This document shows, piece by piece, positions 1 to 8,432 of a stretch of 64,000 bases of DNA (positions within the stretch are counted from its first letter, which is position 1; each line of letters begins with the position of its first letter). The translations under genes were made by a program, and so were the position numbers. The stretch is from contig CABIZV010000004.1 of NCBI GenBank assembly GCA_902363335.1, forward strand, positions 310,001 to 374,000, in the 5' to 3' direction. The notes under the pieces are model-generated. The model made no database searches and was not told the DNA's origin. It saw only the letters and a program-made list of their open reading frames with translations. Origin of the DNA: Enterobacteriaceae bacterium. Its GTDB lineage: Bacteria; Pseudomonadota; Gammaproteobacteria; Enterobacterales; Enterobacteriaceae.

Positions 1-561
1 TTTAAGCAGATTCTCCGCGCCAAGTTTGCCTTCTTCTTCACCGCTGGTGGCGATAAAACGAATACCATACTGGGTCGGGATATTTTTAAAGCGCTCCGCC
101 AGCTCCAGCATGACGCCAAGCCCCATCGCGTTATCATCAATGCCCTGAAGCGTCAGGCCGCCGAGATTTTTCTCCACGTCGCTATCGCTATGGGGCGCGT
201 AGGTATCGAGATGCGCCATGATAATAATCTGCTGGCTGGACTTGCCTTCATGCGCCGCAATCACGGTGCTGCCCAGCACATTATGCCAGTTTTGACGGTT
301 ATCTTTGGTGGTGTAGATATAACGGCTGCTAAAGGTGCGGATATCACTTTGATAGCCCATCTGCGAAAATTGCTGGCGAATATAGTCAGCAGAGAGCATT
401 TCAGCCGGTGTCCCGGTAATGCGTCCTGGGAAATAGGTGGCGATATAACGCGCTTGAGTGTTGGCGATGGTTCCCAGTGAAGCGGTGGCTGCGTGTGCCG
501 GGAGGGAGATACAAACGCCGAGCGCCAGGGCTGTCATGCAGCGGCGCAGTGCCCAGAACAT
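1..561 (-). CDS. iap: Iap, alkaline phosphatase isozyme conversion aminopeptidase (partial, 3' end cut by window)
   Basis: Reading the minus strand from the ATG at 559-561 gives 187 open codons that run off the left edge. The product starts with an apparent Sec signal peptide (MFWALRRCMTALALGVC..., cleavage likely after AHA) and matches E. coli Iap, a periplasmic M28-family zinc aminopeptidase that trims N-terminal arginine from alkaline phosphatase. Visible metal-site motifs are MAHLDTYAP, GIDDNAMG and SGEEEGK, in the M28 order. The E. coli protein is about 345 residues, so roughly the last 160 are missing. It is divergent from cysD, as in E. coli, where a cas/CRISPR locus follows iap on the far side; that side lies outside this window. 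Start chosen to keep the complete signal peptide. Confidence 0.93.
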   Translation of the reverse strand, partial: MFWALRRCMTALALGVCISLPAHAATASLGTIANTQARYIATYFPGRITGTPAEMLSADYIRQQFSQMGYQSDIRTFSSRYIYTTKDNRQNWHNVLGSTVIAAHEGKSSQQIIIMAHLDTYAPHSDSDVEKNLGGLTLQGIDDNAMGLGVMLELAERFKNIPTQYGIRFIATSGEEEGKLGAENLLK

Positions 562-890
562 AGATATTCCTTACAACAGAGCAAAAAATTAGACGTGCCT
601 AGTATGAAACTGTGATGTTGATTACACAATTTCAAATGCTCTTAAATCCCGGAAAAATAGCGCGTTAAGCACTTTTTGAACTTTGCTTTTTCAGCGCGTT
701 ATTCCTTTGAGTAACAACTCATTCCTTTTAGTAATTTCATTTGCTCTAAGCCTCCCCCTATAGTCCCTGTATTGCTGATTGTTAGCGAGTTGTAGCACAA
801 CGACCCGAACAACAAAGAGATACGTGCAGACGACGCTATCAAGCCCCAACACACAACAGACATGCAATAAATCAGGCTTAAGGAACGGTT
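562..890. promoter_or_regulatory. iap-cysD divergent intergenic region
   Basis: This 329-bp gene-free stretch separates divergent iap and cysD. It holds the CysB-like direct repeats and the cysD promoter described separately. I see no tRNA, CRISPR repeat or credible small ORF in it. Confidence 0.6.
701..734 (+). promoter_or_regulatory. CysB-like direct repeats upstream of cysDNC
   Basis: ATTCCTTTGAGTAA at 701-714 is followed exactly 20 bp later by ATTCCTTTTAGTAA at 721-734. CysB activation sites consist of such ATTCC...GTAA-type half sites placed just upstream of the -35 region. A TATAGT hexamer at 759-764 is a plausible -10, and the -35 is weak (TTTCAT at 735-740, 18-bp spacer), as expected for an activator-dependent cys promoter. 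The assignment to CysB is inferred from pattern and location. Confidence 0.65.
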
Positions 891-1799
891 ATGGACCAAA
901 AACGACTTACTCACCTGCGGCAACTGGAGGCGGAAAGCATCCATATTATCCGTGAGGTGGCCGCCGAATTCTCTAATCCGGTGATGATGTACTCCATCGG
1001 TAAAGATTCCAGCGTCATGCTGCATCTGGCGCGCAAGGCGTTTTATCCAGGCACGTTGCCGTTCCCGCTGCTGCATGTTGATACCGGCTGGAAATTCCGT
1101 GAGATGTACGAGTTCCGCGACCGCACCGCCAAAGCCTACGGCTGTGAGCTGCTGGTACATAAAAACCCGGAAGGGGTGGCGATGGGGATCAATCCCTTCG
1201 AACACGGCAGTGCCAAGCACACGGATATTATGAAAACCGAAGGCCTGAAGCAGGCGCTGAATAAATACGGTTTTGATGCGGCATTCGGCGGTGCTCGCCG
1301 TGATGAAGAAAAATCCCGCGCCAAAGAACGTATCTACTCCTTCCGCGACCGCTTCCATCGCTGGGATCCGAAAAACCAGCGCCCGGAGCTGTGGCATAAC
1401 TACAACGGCCAGATTAACAAAGGTGAGAGCATCCGCGTCTTCCCGCTGTCGAACTGGACTGAGCTGGATATCTGGCAGTACATCTATCTGGAAAATATCG
1501 ACATTGTGCCACTGTATCTGGCCGCCGAGCGCCCGGTGCTGGAACGTGACGGTATGCTGATGATGATCGACGACGATCGTATCGATTTGCAGCCAGGAGA
1601 GGTTATCGAAAATCGTATGGTGCGCTTCCGTACTCTGGGATGCTGGCCGCTGACCGGTGCGGTAGAGTCCGACGCGCAGACGCTGCCGGAGATTATCGAA
1701 GAGATGCTGGTCTCCACCACCAGTGAACGTCAGGGGCGGATGATTGACCGCGACCAGGCCGGCTCCATGGAGCTTAAAAAACGTCAGGGTTATTTCTAA
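891..1799 (+). CDS. cysD: Sulfate adenylyltransferase subunit 2
   Basis: This 302-residue small subunit of ATP sulfurylase forms adenosine 5'-phosphosulfate from ATP and sulfate, the first step of assimilatory sulfate reduction in the cytoplasm. The PP-loop (YSIGKDSSVM, about residues 35-44) identifies the adenylyl-transferring subunit of the PAPS-reductase-like superfamily. Length and sequence match E. coli CysD throughout. The start MDQKRLTHLRQLE follows an AAGGA Shine-Dalgarno. cysN starts 9 bp downstream, so the genes are co-transcribed; CysD works as a heterodimer with the GTPase CysN. CysB-like repeats upstream suggest induction under sulfur limitation. Confidence 0.98.
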   Translation: MDQKRLTHLRQLEAESIHIIREVAAEFSNPVMMYSIGKDSSVMLHLARKAFYPGTLPFPLLHVDTGWKFREMYEFRDRTAKAYGCELLVHKNPEGVAMGINPFEHGSAKHTDIMKTEGLKQALNKYGFDAAFGGARRDEEKSRAKERIYSFRDRFHRWDPKNQRPELWHNYNGQINKGESIRVFPLSNWTELDIWQYIYLENIDIVPLYLAAERPVLERDGMLMMIDDDRIDLQPGEVIENRMVRFRTLGCWPLTGAVESDAQTLPEIIEEMLVSTTSERQGRMIDRDQAGSMELKKRQGYF

Positions 1800-1808
1800 G
1801 GAGCCGCC

Positions 1809-3236
1809 ATGAACACCACTATTGCACAACAAATTGCCGATGAAGGCGGGGTTGAGGCGTATCTGCACGCCCAGCAGCACAAGAGCCTGCTGCGCTTTCT
1901 GACCTGCGGCAGCGTGGATGACGGCAAAAGTACGCTGATTGGTCGTCTGCTGCACGATACCCGCCAGATTTATGAAGATCAGCTTTCATCGCTGCACAAT
2001 GACAGCAAGCGACACGGTACACAGGGCGAAAAACTGGATCTGGCGCTGCTGGTGGATGGTCTACAGGCCGAGCGTGAGCAGGGCATCACTATCGACGTGG
2101 CCTATCGCTATTTCTCCACCGAAAAGCGTAAATTTATTATTGCTGATACCCCAGGGCATGAGCAGTACACCCGCAATATGGCGACCGGCGCTTCCACCTG
2201 TGACCTGGCGATCCTGCTGATTGACGCGCGTAAAGGCGTACTGGATCAAACGCGCCGCCACAGCTTTATCTCAACGCTACTGGGGATCAAACACCTGGTG
2301 GTGGCGGTGAACAAAATGGATCTTGTTGATTACAGCGAAGAGACGTTTAACCGTATCCGCGAAGAGTATCTGACCTTTGCCGAGCAGCTGCCGGGCAATC
2401 TGGATATTCGCTTTGTGCCACTTTCTGCCCTTGAGGGCGATAACGTAGCAAGCCAAAGCGCGAATATTCCATGGTACAGCGGCCCAACGCTTCTGGAAGT
2501 GCTGGAAACTGTCGTCATCCAGCGTACCGTTGATACCCAGCCGATGCGTTTCCCGGTGCAGTACGTCAATCGTCCGAACCTGGATTTCCGCGGCTTCTCC
2601 GGTACGGTGGCCTCAGGTCGTGTACAGGTGGGCCAGCGCATTAAAGTGCTGCCGTCAGGCGTTGAGTCCAGCGTCGCGCGGATTGTCACCTTTGATGGCG
2701 ATCTCGAGGAAGCAGGCGCAGGCGAAGCCGTGACGCTGGTGCTGAAAGACGAAATTGATATCAGCCGCGGCGATCTGTTGCTGGATGCGCAAGATACGTT
2801 ACCGTCGGTACAGCGCGCCAGCGTAAACGTGGTGTGGATGGCAGAACAGCCGCTGTCGGCAGGGCAAAGCTATGACATCAAAGTGGCCGGTAAGAAAACC
2901 CGCGCCCGCGTTGATGGCATTCAGTATCAAGTAGATATCAACAATCTGACGCAGCGTGAAGTGGACGTTCTCCCGTTAAACGGTATCGGCCTTGTTGACC
3001 TGACCTTTGATGAGCCGCTGGTGCTCGACAAGTATCAGGAAAACCCGGTGACCGGCGGAATTATCTTTATCGATCGCTTAAGCAACGTCACCGTCGGTGC
3101 AGGCATGGTACATGAACTGAATACCGACGCGGTGGGGCTGAGCACCGATTTCAGCGCTTTTGAACTGGAACTTAATGCTCTGGTGCGTAAGCACTTCCCA
3201 CATTGGGGCGCGCGTGATTTGCTGGGAGGCAAGTAA
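1809..3236 (+). CDS. cysN: Sulfate adenylyltransferase subunit 1 (GTPase)
   Basis: This 475-residue translation-factor-like GTPase couples GTP hydrolysis to APS synthesis by CysD. The G-domain motifs are clear: GSVDDGKST (P-loop, about residue 35), DTPGHEQY (G3) and NKMD (G4). EF-Tu-type beta-barrel domains follow to the C-terminus. The length equals E. coli CysN, and in this organism CysN is not fused to CysC. It is preceded by AAGGAG and overlaps cysC by one base (TAATG), indicating translational coupling in the cysDNC operon. Confidence 0.98.
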   Translation: MNTTIAQQIADEGGVEAYLHAQQHKSLLRFLTCGSVDDGKSTLIGRLLHDTRQIYEDQLSSLHNDSKRHGTQGEKLDLALLVDGLQAEREQGITIDVAYRYFSTEKRKFIIADTPGHEQYTRNMATGASTCDLAILLIDARKGVLDQTRRHSFISTLLGIKHLVVAVNKMDLVDYSEETFNRIREEYLTFAEQLPGNLDIRFVPLSALEGDNVASQSANIPWYSGPTLLEVLETVVIQRTVDTQPMRFPVQYVNRPNLDFRGFSGTVASGRVQVGQRIKVLPSGVESSVARIVTFDGDLEEAGAGEAVTLVLKDEIDISRGDLLLDAQDTLPSVQRASVNVVWMAEQPLSAGQSYDIKVAGKKTRARVDGIQYQVDINNLTQREVDVLPLNGIGLVDLTFDEPLVLDKYQENPVTGGIIFIDRLSNVTVGAGMVHELNTDAVGLSTDFSAFELELNALVRKHFPHWGARDLLGGK

Positions 3237-3841
3237 TGGCTCAGCATGACGAAAACGTCGTCTGGCACGCCCATCCCGTTACCGCACACCAGCGCGAACA
3301 ACTCCACGGTCATCGTGGGGTTGTACTGTGGTTCACCGGGCTTTCGGGCTCGGGGAAATCCACCGTTGCTGGTGCGCTGGAAGAGGCGCTGCATCAGCTT
3401 GGCGTGAGCACTTATCTGCTGGATGGTGATAACGTCCGTCATGGTTTGTGTCGCGATCTGGGGTTTACCGATGTAGACCGTAAAGAAAATATTCGTCGCG
3501 TGGGCGAAGTGGCTAAACTGATGGTCGATGCGGGGCTGGTGGTATTGACCGCATTTATCTCACCGCACCGCGCTGAACGTCAGATGGTGCGTGAACAGGT
3601 GGGGGACGATCGCTTCTTTGAGATCTTCGTCGACACCTCTTTGGCAACCTGTGAGGCGCGCGATCCGAAAGGCTTGTATAAAAAGGCCCGTGCCGGAGAG
3701 CTGCGGAATTTTACCGGGATTGATTCAGCGTATGAATCTCCAGAGCGACCGGCGATCCACCTTAATGGTGAACAATTAGTAACAAATTTAGTGGCACAAT
3801 TATTAGATCTGCTCAGGCAGAGCGATATTATCAGATCCTGA
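3236..3841 (+). CDS. cysC: Adenylylsulfate kinase
   Basis: APS kinase phosphorylates adenosine 5'-phosphosulfate at the 3'-OH to give PAPS, completing sulfate activation. The 201-residue protein has the Walker A motif GLSGSGKST near residue 35 and the DGDN/RHGLCRDLGF substrate region. It is the last gene of cysDNC, its ATG overlapping the cysN stop. A small hairpin follows the stop codon. Confidence 0.98.
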   Translation: MAQHDENVVWHAHPVTAHQREQLHGHRGVVLWFTGLSGSGKSTVAGALEEALHQLGVSTYLLDGDNVRHGLCRDLGFTDVDRKENIRRVGEVAKLMVDAGLVVLTAFISPHRAERQMVREQVGDDRFFEIFVDTSLATCEARDPKGLYKKARAGELRNFTGIDSAYESPERPAIHLNGEQLVTNLVAQLLDLLRQSDIIRS

Positions 3842-3847
3842 AAAGGT

Positions 3848-3869
3848 GCCGGAGTTTGCCTACTCCGGC
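3848..3869 (+). terminator. Hairpin between cysC and ygbE
   Basis: GCCGGAG (3848-3854) pairs perfectly with CTCCGGC (3863-3869) around an 8-nt loop, 6 bp after the cysC stop. No long T-run follows, so it may be a weak terminator or an mRNA-stabilising stem rather than a full terminator; ygbE starts only 15 bp later. Confidence 0.4.
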
Positions 3870-3884
3870 CTAACAGGATTATTT

Positions 3885-4211
3885 ATGCGCAATACTCAGA
3901 ACATCGACGTGACCCATCCCGAGTCGCTCGCCCCCGCTTATGATGAAGCCACCTGGTCTTTGTCAGGGGCGTTTGTCGGCTTTGTCGCGTGGTTGATGGC
4001 GCTGGGTATCCCCTATCTGCACTATGGCAATAACACGCTATTCTTCTTCCTGTACACGTGGCCTTTTTTCCTCGCCCTGATGCCCGTTGCCGTGGTTGTC
4101 GGCGTGGCTTTCCACTCGCTGGTGAAAGGAAAACTGGGTTACACCATTGTTGCAACGTTGGCGACCGTCGCCATACTGTGTGGTTTGTTATTCATGTGGA
4201 TTATGAGTTAG
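3885..4211 (+). CDS. ygbE: YgbE, DUF3561-type inner membrane protein
   Basis: This 108-residue protein has about three hydrophobic membrane-spanning segments (roughly residues 22-45, 47-72 and 82-106). It matches E. coli YgbE (107 aa), especially the LFFF-YTWPFFLALMPVAVVVG stretch. I chose ATG 3885 (MRNTQNID) because it aligns with the E. coli start; an upstream in-frame GTG at 3846 would add residues read through the hairpin. It sits between cysC and ftsB, as in E. coli. Its function is unknown, and nothing in the sequence assigns one beyond membrane location. Confidence 0.9.
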   Translation: MRNTQNIDVTHPESLAPAYDEATWSLSGAFVGFVAWLMALGIPYLHYGNNTLFFFLYTWPFFLALMPVAVVVGVAFHSLVKGKLGYTIVATLATVAILCGLLFMWIMS

Positions 4212-4372
4212 TGCGTTCGTACTAGACATTCTGCGCAATTTTGCCTGCGACAACGCATGCCTCTGGGCCAGGGAAATGTGGTACATTTCAGGCTGTATGC
4301 GGTATCGCCTGCGGCCGGAGTGGAGTATGACGGCAAGTTATGGGATGATAGGGCCGTTTTTCAGGGGGCAGG

Positions 4373-4690
4373 ATGGGTAAATTAACGCTGCTATTACTGG
4401 CATTGCTGGTATGGCTACAATATTCCTTATGGTTTGGCAAAAATGGTCTGCATGACTTTAGCCGGGTCAATGATGATGTATCTGTACAACAGGCAACCAA
4501 CGCAAAATTAAAAGCGCGCAACGATCAGCTTTTCGCCGAAATTGATGACCTCAATGGCGGCCAGGAAGCTATCGAGGAACGTGCTCGTAACGAACTTAGC
4601 ATGACCCGCCCGGGCGAAACGTTTTATCGTCTGGTGCCGGATGCGTCTAAACGCAGCCAGAATGCGGGGCAAACGCAAACTAATCGCTAA
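4373..4690 (+). CDS. ftsB: Cell division protein FtsB
   Basis: FtsB is a 105-residue bitopic protein of the divisome. It has a short cytoplasmic N-terminus, one membrane span (about residues 4-20) and a periplasmic coiled coil (about 28-70, with the NAKLKARNDQLFAEI heptad pattern). It forms the FtsQLB complex that licenses septal peptidoglycan synthesis. Length and sequence match E. coli FtsB (103 aa). It is preceded by a gap of about 160 bp that should carry its promoter and is followed 19 bp later by ispD. Confidence 0.97.
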   Translation: MGKLTLLLLALLVWLQYSLWFGKNGLHDFSRVNDDVSVQQATNAKLKARNDQLFAEIDDLNGGQEAIEERARNELSMTRPGETFYRLVPDASKRSQNAGQTQTNR

Positions 4691-4709
4691 TCAGTTCCAG
4701 GATGACGAC

Positions 4710-5420
4710 ATGGCCGTAACTTCTCCGGGCGTATGCGCCGTGGTACCGGCAGCCGGGTTTGGCCGCCGTATGCAAACGGAATGCCCGAAACAATATCTCT
4801 CAATCGGTAACAAAACGATTCTCGAACACTCGGTGGATGCGCTGCTGGCTAACGCCCGCGTCCAGCGAGTAATAATCGTCGTCTCCCCTGGCGACGAGCG
4901 CTTCCAGCAACTCCCTCTGGCGCAGCATCCCCAAATTACCGTCGTTGATGGCGGCGCTGAACGTGCCGACTCCGTGCTGGCTGGCCTGCGCGCGATTGAT
5001 GATGCCCAATGGGTATTGGTACATGATGCGGCGCGCCCGTGTCTGCATCAGGACGATTTAGCGCGGCTGCTGACGCTAAGCGACACCAGCCGCGTGGGCG
5101 GTATTCTGGCCGCGCCCGTTCGTGACACCATGAAACGCGCAGAAAGCGGAAAATCGGCCATTGCCCATACCGTCGAACGCAATGATTTGTGGCACGCGCT
5201 GACCCCCCAGTTTTTCCCGCGCGAGCTGCTGCTGGCGTGTTTAACCCGCGCATTGAACGAAGGCGCAACGATTACCGACGAAGCATCAGCGTTAGAGTAT
5301 TGCGGCTTTCATCCCGAGTTGATTGCCGGACGTGCTGATAATATTAAAGTGACGCGCCCGGAAGACCTGGCGCTCGCCCAATTTTACCTCACCCGCTCGG
5401 GTAACCCGGAGAATGCATAA
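4710..5420 (+). CDS. ispD: 2-C-methyl-D-erythritol 4-phosphate cytidylyltransferase
   Basis: IspD transfers CMP from CTP to MEP in the non-mevalonate isoprenoid pathway. The 236-residue protein has the nucleotidyltransferase signature VPAAGFGRRM (residues 10-19) and HDAARPC. ATG 4710 (MAVTSPGVCAVV) aligns with the E. coli start; a longer frame reaches back to 4641 inside ftsB and is unlikely. It overlaps ispF by one base (TAATG), so the consecutive pathway enzymes IspD and IspF are translationally coupled. Confidence 0.97.
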   Translation: MAVTSPGVCAVVPAAGFGRRMQTECPKQYLSIGNKTILEHSVDALLANARVQRVIIVVSPGDERFQQLPLAQHPQITVVDGGAERADSVLAGLRAIDDAQWVLVHDAARPCLHQDDLARLLTLSDTSRVGGILAAPVRDTMKRAESGKSAIAHTVERNDLWHALTPQFFPRELLLACLTRALNEGATITDEASALEYCGFHPELIAGRADNIKVTRPEDLALAQFYLTRSGNPENA

Positions 5421-5899
5421 TGCGAATTGGACACGGATTTGATGTACACGCCTTTGGTGGCGTTGGCCCGATTATCATTGGCGGCGTACGTATCCCTTAT
5501 GAAAAAGGGCTGCTGGCGCACTCCGACGGCGACGTGGCGTTGCATGCATTAACCGATGCTTTACTGGGAGCGGCAGCACTGGGTGATATCGGCAAGCTGT
5601 TCCCGGATACCGATCCGGCCTTTAAAGGCGCTGACAGCCGCGCACTGCTGCGTGAAGCCTGGCGTCGCGTACAGGCTAAGGGCTACACCCTCGGCAACGT
5701 TGACGTCACCATCATTGCCCAGGCGCCAAAAATGCTGACGCACATCCCGCAAATGCGCGTGTTTATTGCCGAAGATCTCGGCTGCCATATGGATGATGTT
5801 AACGTCAAAGCGACCACCACCGAGAAGCTCGGCTTCACCGGGCGCGGTGAAGGCATCGCCTGTGAAGCGGTGGCGCTGCTGAATAAGGCGACCTCATGA
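5420..5899 (+). CDS. ispF: 2-C-methyl-D-erythritol 2,4-cyclodiphosphate synthase
   Basis: IspF cyclises CDP-ME 2-phosphate to MEcPP. The 159-residue protein shows the conserved zinc-ligand start (GHGFDVHAFG, with D8 and H10) and HSDGDVALHALTDALLGA. Length equals the E. coli enzyme, which acts as a homotrimer. It overlaps truD by 4 bp (ATGA). Confidence 0.98.
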   Translation: MRIGHGFDVHAFGGVGPIIIGGVRIPYEKGLLAHSDGDVALHALTDALLGAAALGDIGKLFPDTDPAFKGADSRALLREAWRRVQAKGYTLGNVDVTIIAQAPKMLTHIPQMRVFIAEDLGCHMDDVNVKATTTEKLGFTGRGEGIACEAVALLNKATS

Positions 5900-6945
5900 T
5901 TCAGTTTGATGCACTGACCTACTTACACGGCAAGCCGCAAAGTACGGGGCAGTTAAAAGCCAATCCGGAAGATTTTCTGGTGGTTGAAGATTTAGGTTTT
6001 GAACCGGACGGCGAAGGCGAGCATATTCTGGTACGCATCCTGAAAAATGGCTGTAATACCCGTTTTGTTGCCGAAGCGCTGGCGAAGTTTCTGAAAATTC
6101 ACGCTCGCGAAGTCAGCTTTGCCGGGCAAAAAGATAAGCATGCGGTGACCGAACAGTGGCTGTGCGCGCGCGTACCAGGCAAAGAAATGCCGGATTTAAG
6201 CCAGTTCCAGCTGGAAGGATGCCAGGTGCTGGAATATGCGCGTCATAAGCGTAAGCTGCGTTTAGGCGCGCTTAAGGGCAATCAGTTCACGATAGTTCTA
6301 CGCGAAGTGAAAGGCCGTGATGAGGTTGAGGCCCGTCTACAGGCGATTGTTGAAGGCGGCGTGCCGAACTATTTCGGCGCTCAGCGCTTTGGCATGGGGG
6401 GCAGTAACCTGCATGGCGCGCTGCGCTGGGCGGAAAGCGGTGCACCGGTTCGCGACCGAAATAAGCGCAGTTTTTGGTTGTCGGCGGCACGTAGCGCGTT
6501 GTTTAATCAGATTGTGAGTGAACGCCTAAAAAAAACGGACTTTAATCAAGTTGTTGATGGCGATGCGCTACAATTATCCGGGCGTGGCAGCTGGTTTGTG
6601 GCAAGCCCTGAAGAACTGACTGAATTGCAAGCTCGCGTCGATGCGCGTGAACTGATGATCACCGCAGTCCTGCCGGGAAGCGGTGACTGGGGAACCCAGC
6701 GCGACGCGCTGGTATTTGAACAAACCGTGCTGGCTGAAGAGACGGCGTTGCAATCCCTGTTGCTGCGCGAAAAAGTCGAGGCCGCTCGCCGCGCAATGCT
6801 GCTCTATCCGCAGCAGCTTTGCTGGAACTGGTGGGACGACGTGACCGTCGAACTGCGTTTCTGGCTCCCGGCGGGCAGTTTTGCGACCAGCGTGGTAAGG
6901 GAACTTATCAATACAACAGGTGATTATGCGAATATTGCTGAGTAA
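5896..6945 (+). CDS. truD: tRNA pseudouridine(13) synthase TruD
   Basis: TruD makes pseudouridine at position 13 of tRNA-Glu. The 349-residue protein contains the catalytic motif GQKDKHA with Asp80 at exactly the E. coli position, and NYFGAQRFGMGG of the TruD family. The start overlaps the ispF stop and the end overlaps surE by 20 bp, so this is one tightly packed operon. Confidence 0.97.
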   Translation: MIQFDALTYLHGKPQSTGQLKANPEDFLVVEDLGFEPDGEGEHILVRILKNGCNTRFVAEALAKFLKIHAREVSFAGQKDKHAVTEQWLCARVPGKEMPDLSQFQLEGCQVLEYARHKRKLRLGALKGNQFTIVLREVKGRDEVEARLQAIVEGGVPNYFGAQRFGMGGSNLHGALRWAESGAPVRDRNKRSFWLSAARSALFNQIVSERLKKTDFNQVVDGDALQLSGRGSWFVASPEELTELQARVDARELMITAVLPGSGDWGTQRDALVFEQTVLAEETALQSLLLREKVEAARRAMLLYPQQLCWNWWDDVTVELRFWLPAGSFATSVVRELINTTGDYANIAE

Positions 6946-7687
6946 CGATGACGGGATCCATGCGCCAGGCATTCAGACGCTGGCCAGAGCCTTACGGGAA
7001 TTTGCCGAGGTTCAGGTAGTTGCACCCGATCGTAACCGCAGTGGCGCGTCGAATTCGCTGACGCTGGAGTCTTCGCTTCGTACTTTCACTTTCGATAACG
7101 GCGACATTGCCGTCCAGATGGGCACGCCTACAGATTGTGTCTACCTTGGTGTCAATGCGCTGATGCGTCCGGGGCCGGACATCGTCGTTTCTGGCATTAA
7201 CGCCGGGCCGAATCTGGGCGATGATGTTATCTATTCCGGCACGGTGGCGGCTGCGATGGAGGGCCGACATCTTGGTCTGCCGGCACTTGCGGTATCGTTA
7301 AACGGTCATCAACACTATGAGACCGCCGCCGCCGTCACCTGCTCATTATTGCGCGCGTTAGCACGTGAGCCGCTGCGTACCGGACGTATCCTCAACGTCA
7401 ACGTTCCCGACCTGCCGCTTGACCAAATCAAAGGCATTCGCGTGACGCGGTGCGGTAGCCGCCATCCGGCGGATAAAGTTATTCCGCAGCAGGATCCGCG
7501 CGGCAATACGCTTTACTGGATTGGCCCGCCGGGTGAAAAATGCGACGCCGGCCCGGATACTGATTTTGCCGCCGTCGATGAAGGATATGTCTCCGTGACG
7601 CCGCTGCACGTAGATCTCACGGCACAGGGCGCGCGCGAGGTGGTCTCCGGCTGGCTTGAGCAGGTGAGGGTAGACACGCAATGGTAG
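6926..7687 (+). CDS. surE: 5'/3'-nucleotidase SurE
   Basis: SurE is a survival-related metal-dependent phosphatase acting on nucleoside 5'- and 3'-monophosphates and short polyphosphate. The 253-residue protein opens with the metal-binding MRILLSNDDG motif and has RNRSGASNS and SGINAGPNLGDD, all hallmarks of the family. I chose ATG 6926 because it gives the conserved start; an in-frame GTG at 6920 adds only two residues. It overlaps truD upstream and pcm downstream (7 bp), the classic surE-pcm-nlpD-rpoS order. Confidence 0.97.
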   Translation: MRILLSNDDGIHAPGIQTLARALREFAEVQVVAPDRNRSGASNSLTLESSLRTFTFDNGDIAVQMGTPTDCVYLGVNALMRPGPDIVVSGINAGPNLGDDVIYSGTVAAAMEGRHLGLPALAVSLNGHQHYETAAAVTCSLLRALAREPLRTGRILNVNVPDLPLDQIKGIRVTRCGSRHPADKVIPQQDPRGNTLYWIGPPGEKCDAGPDTDFAAVDEGYVSVTPLHVDLTAQGAREVVSGWLEQVRVDTQW

Positions 7688-8310
7688 TCAGTAAACGTAT
7701 TCAGAGCCTGCTCGATCAGCTTCAGCAATTGGGGATCCGTGATGAACGGGTGCTCGATGCGATAGCGAACGTGCCGCGTGAAAAATTTATTGATGAGGCG
7801 TTTGAACACAGCGCGTGGGATAACGTTGCGCTGCCTATTGGGCAGGGGCAGACCATTTCGCAGCCGTACATGGTGGCGCGAATGACCGAACTACTGGAGC
7901 TGACGCCCGAGTGCCGGGTGCTGGAAATTGGCACCGGTTCGGGTTATCAGACGGCCATCCTGGCACATTTAGTTCATCACGTCTGTTCCGTTGAACGTAT
8001 AAAGAGCCTGCAATGGCACGCACGGCGTCGCCTGAAGCAGCTTGATTTGCACAATGTATCGACCCGCCATGGCGATGGTTGGCAGGGGTGGCAAGCGCGC
8101 GCCCCGTTTGACGCCATTATCGTGACGGCGGCTCCGCTGGAAATCCCGGTTGCGCTGATGTCGCAGCTGGATGAGGGCGGTATTCTCGTTTTACCCGTGG
8201 GCGATGATCAGCAGTATCTGAAACGCGTTCATCGGCGGGGAGGCGAATTCATTATTGATACCGTCGAGGCCGTACGCTTCGTTCCCCTGGTGAAGGGGGA
8301 GCTGGCCTGA
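7681..8310 (+). CDS. pcm: Protein-L-isoaspartate O-methyltransferase
   Basis: Pcm uses S-adenosylmethionine to methylate isoaspartyl residues in aged proteins and so start their repair. The 209-residue protein has the SAM-binding motif VLEIGTGSGYQTA and the PIGQGQTISQPYMVA substrate-site segment. It is one residue longer at the N-terminus than E. coli Pcm. It overlaps surE by 7 bp and is followed by a 122-bp gap before nlpD. Confidence 0.97.
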   Translation: MVVSKRIQSLLDQLQQLGIRDERVLDAIANVPREKFIDEAFEHSAWDNVALPIGQGQTISQPYMVARMTELLELTPECRVLEIGTGSGYQTAILAHLVHHVCSVERIKSLQWHARRRLKQLDLHNVSTRHGDGWQGWQARAPFDAIIVTAAPLEIPVALMSQLDEGGILVLPVGDDQQYLKRVHRRGGEFIIDTVEAVRFVPLVKGELA

Positions 8311-8432
8311 GACCCGGATTTTTCTGAAGGTTTTCGGCACAATTGGGCGTATGGTAAACACGTTTTCCAGTGTTTACGACGCGCGTTGCGCGGTATTAAG
8401 TCACTGGCAGTTAACCTATTCCTGGGGGATAA

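Noticed and set aside
699..1955. Long minus-strand open frame (418 codons) opposite cysD
   Set aside because: It is antisense to the well-supported cysD-cysN genes and has no family features; an effect of GC-rich codon pattern.
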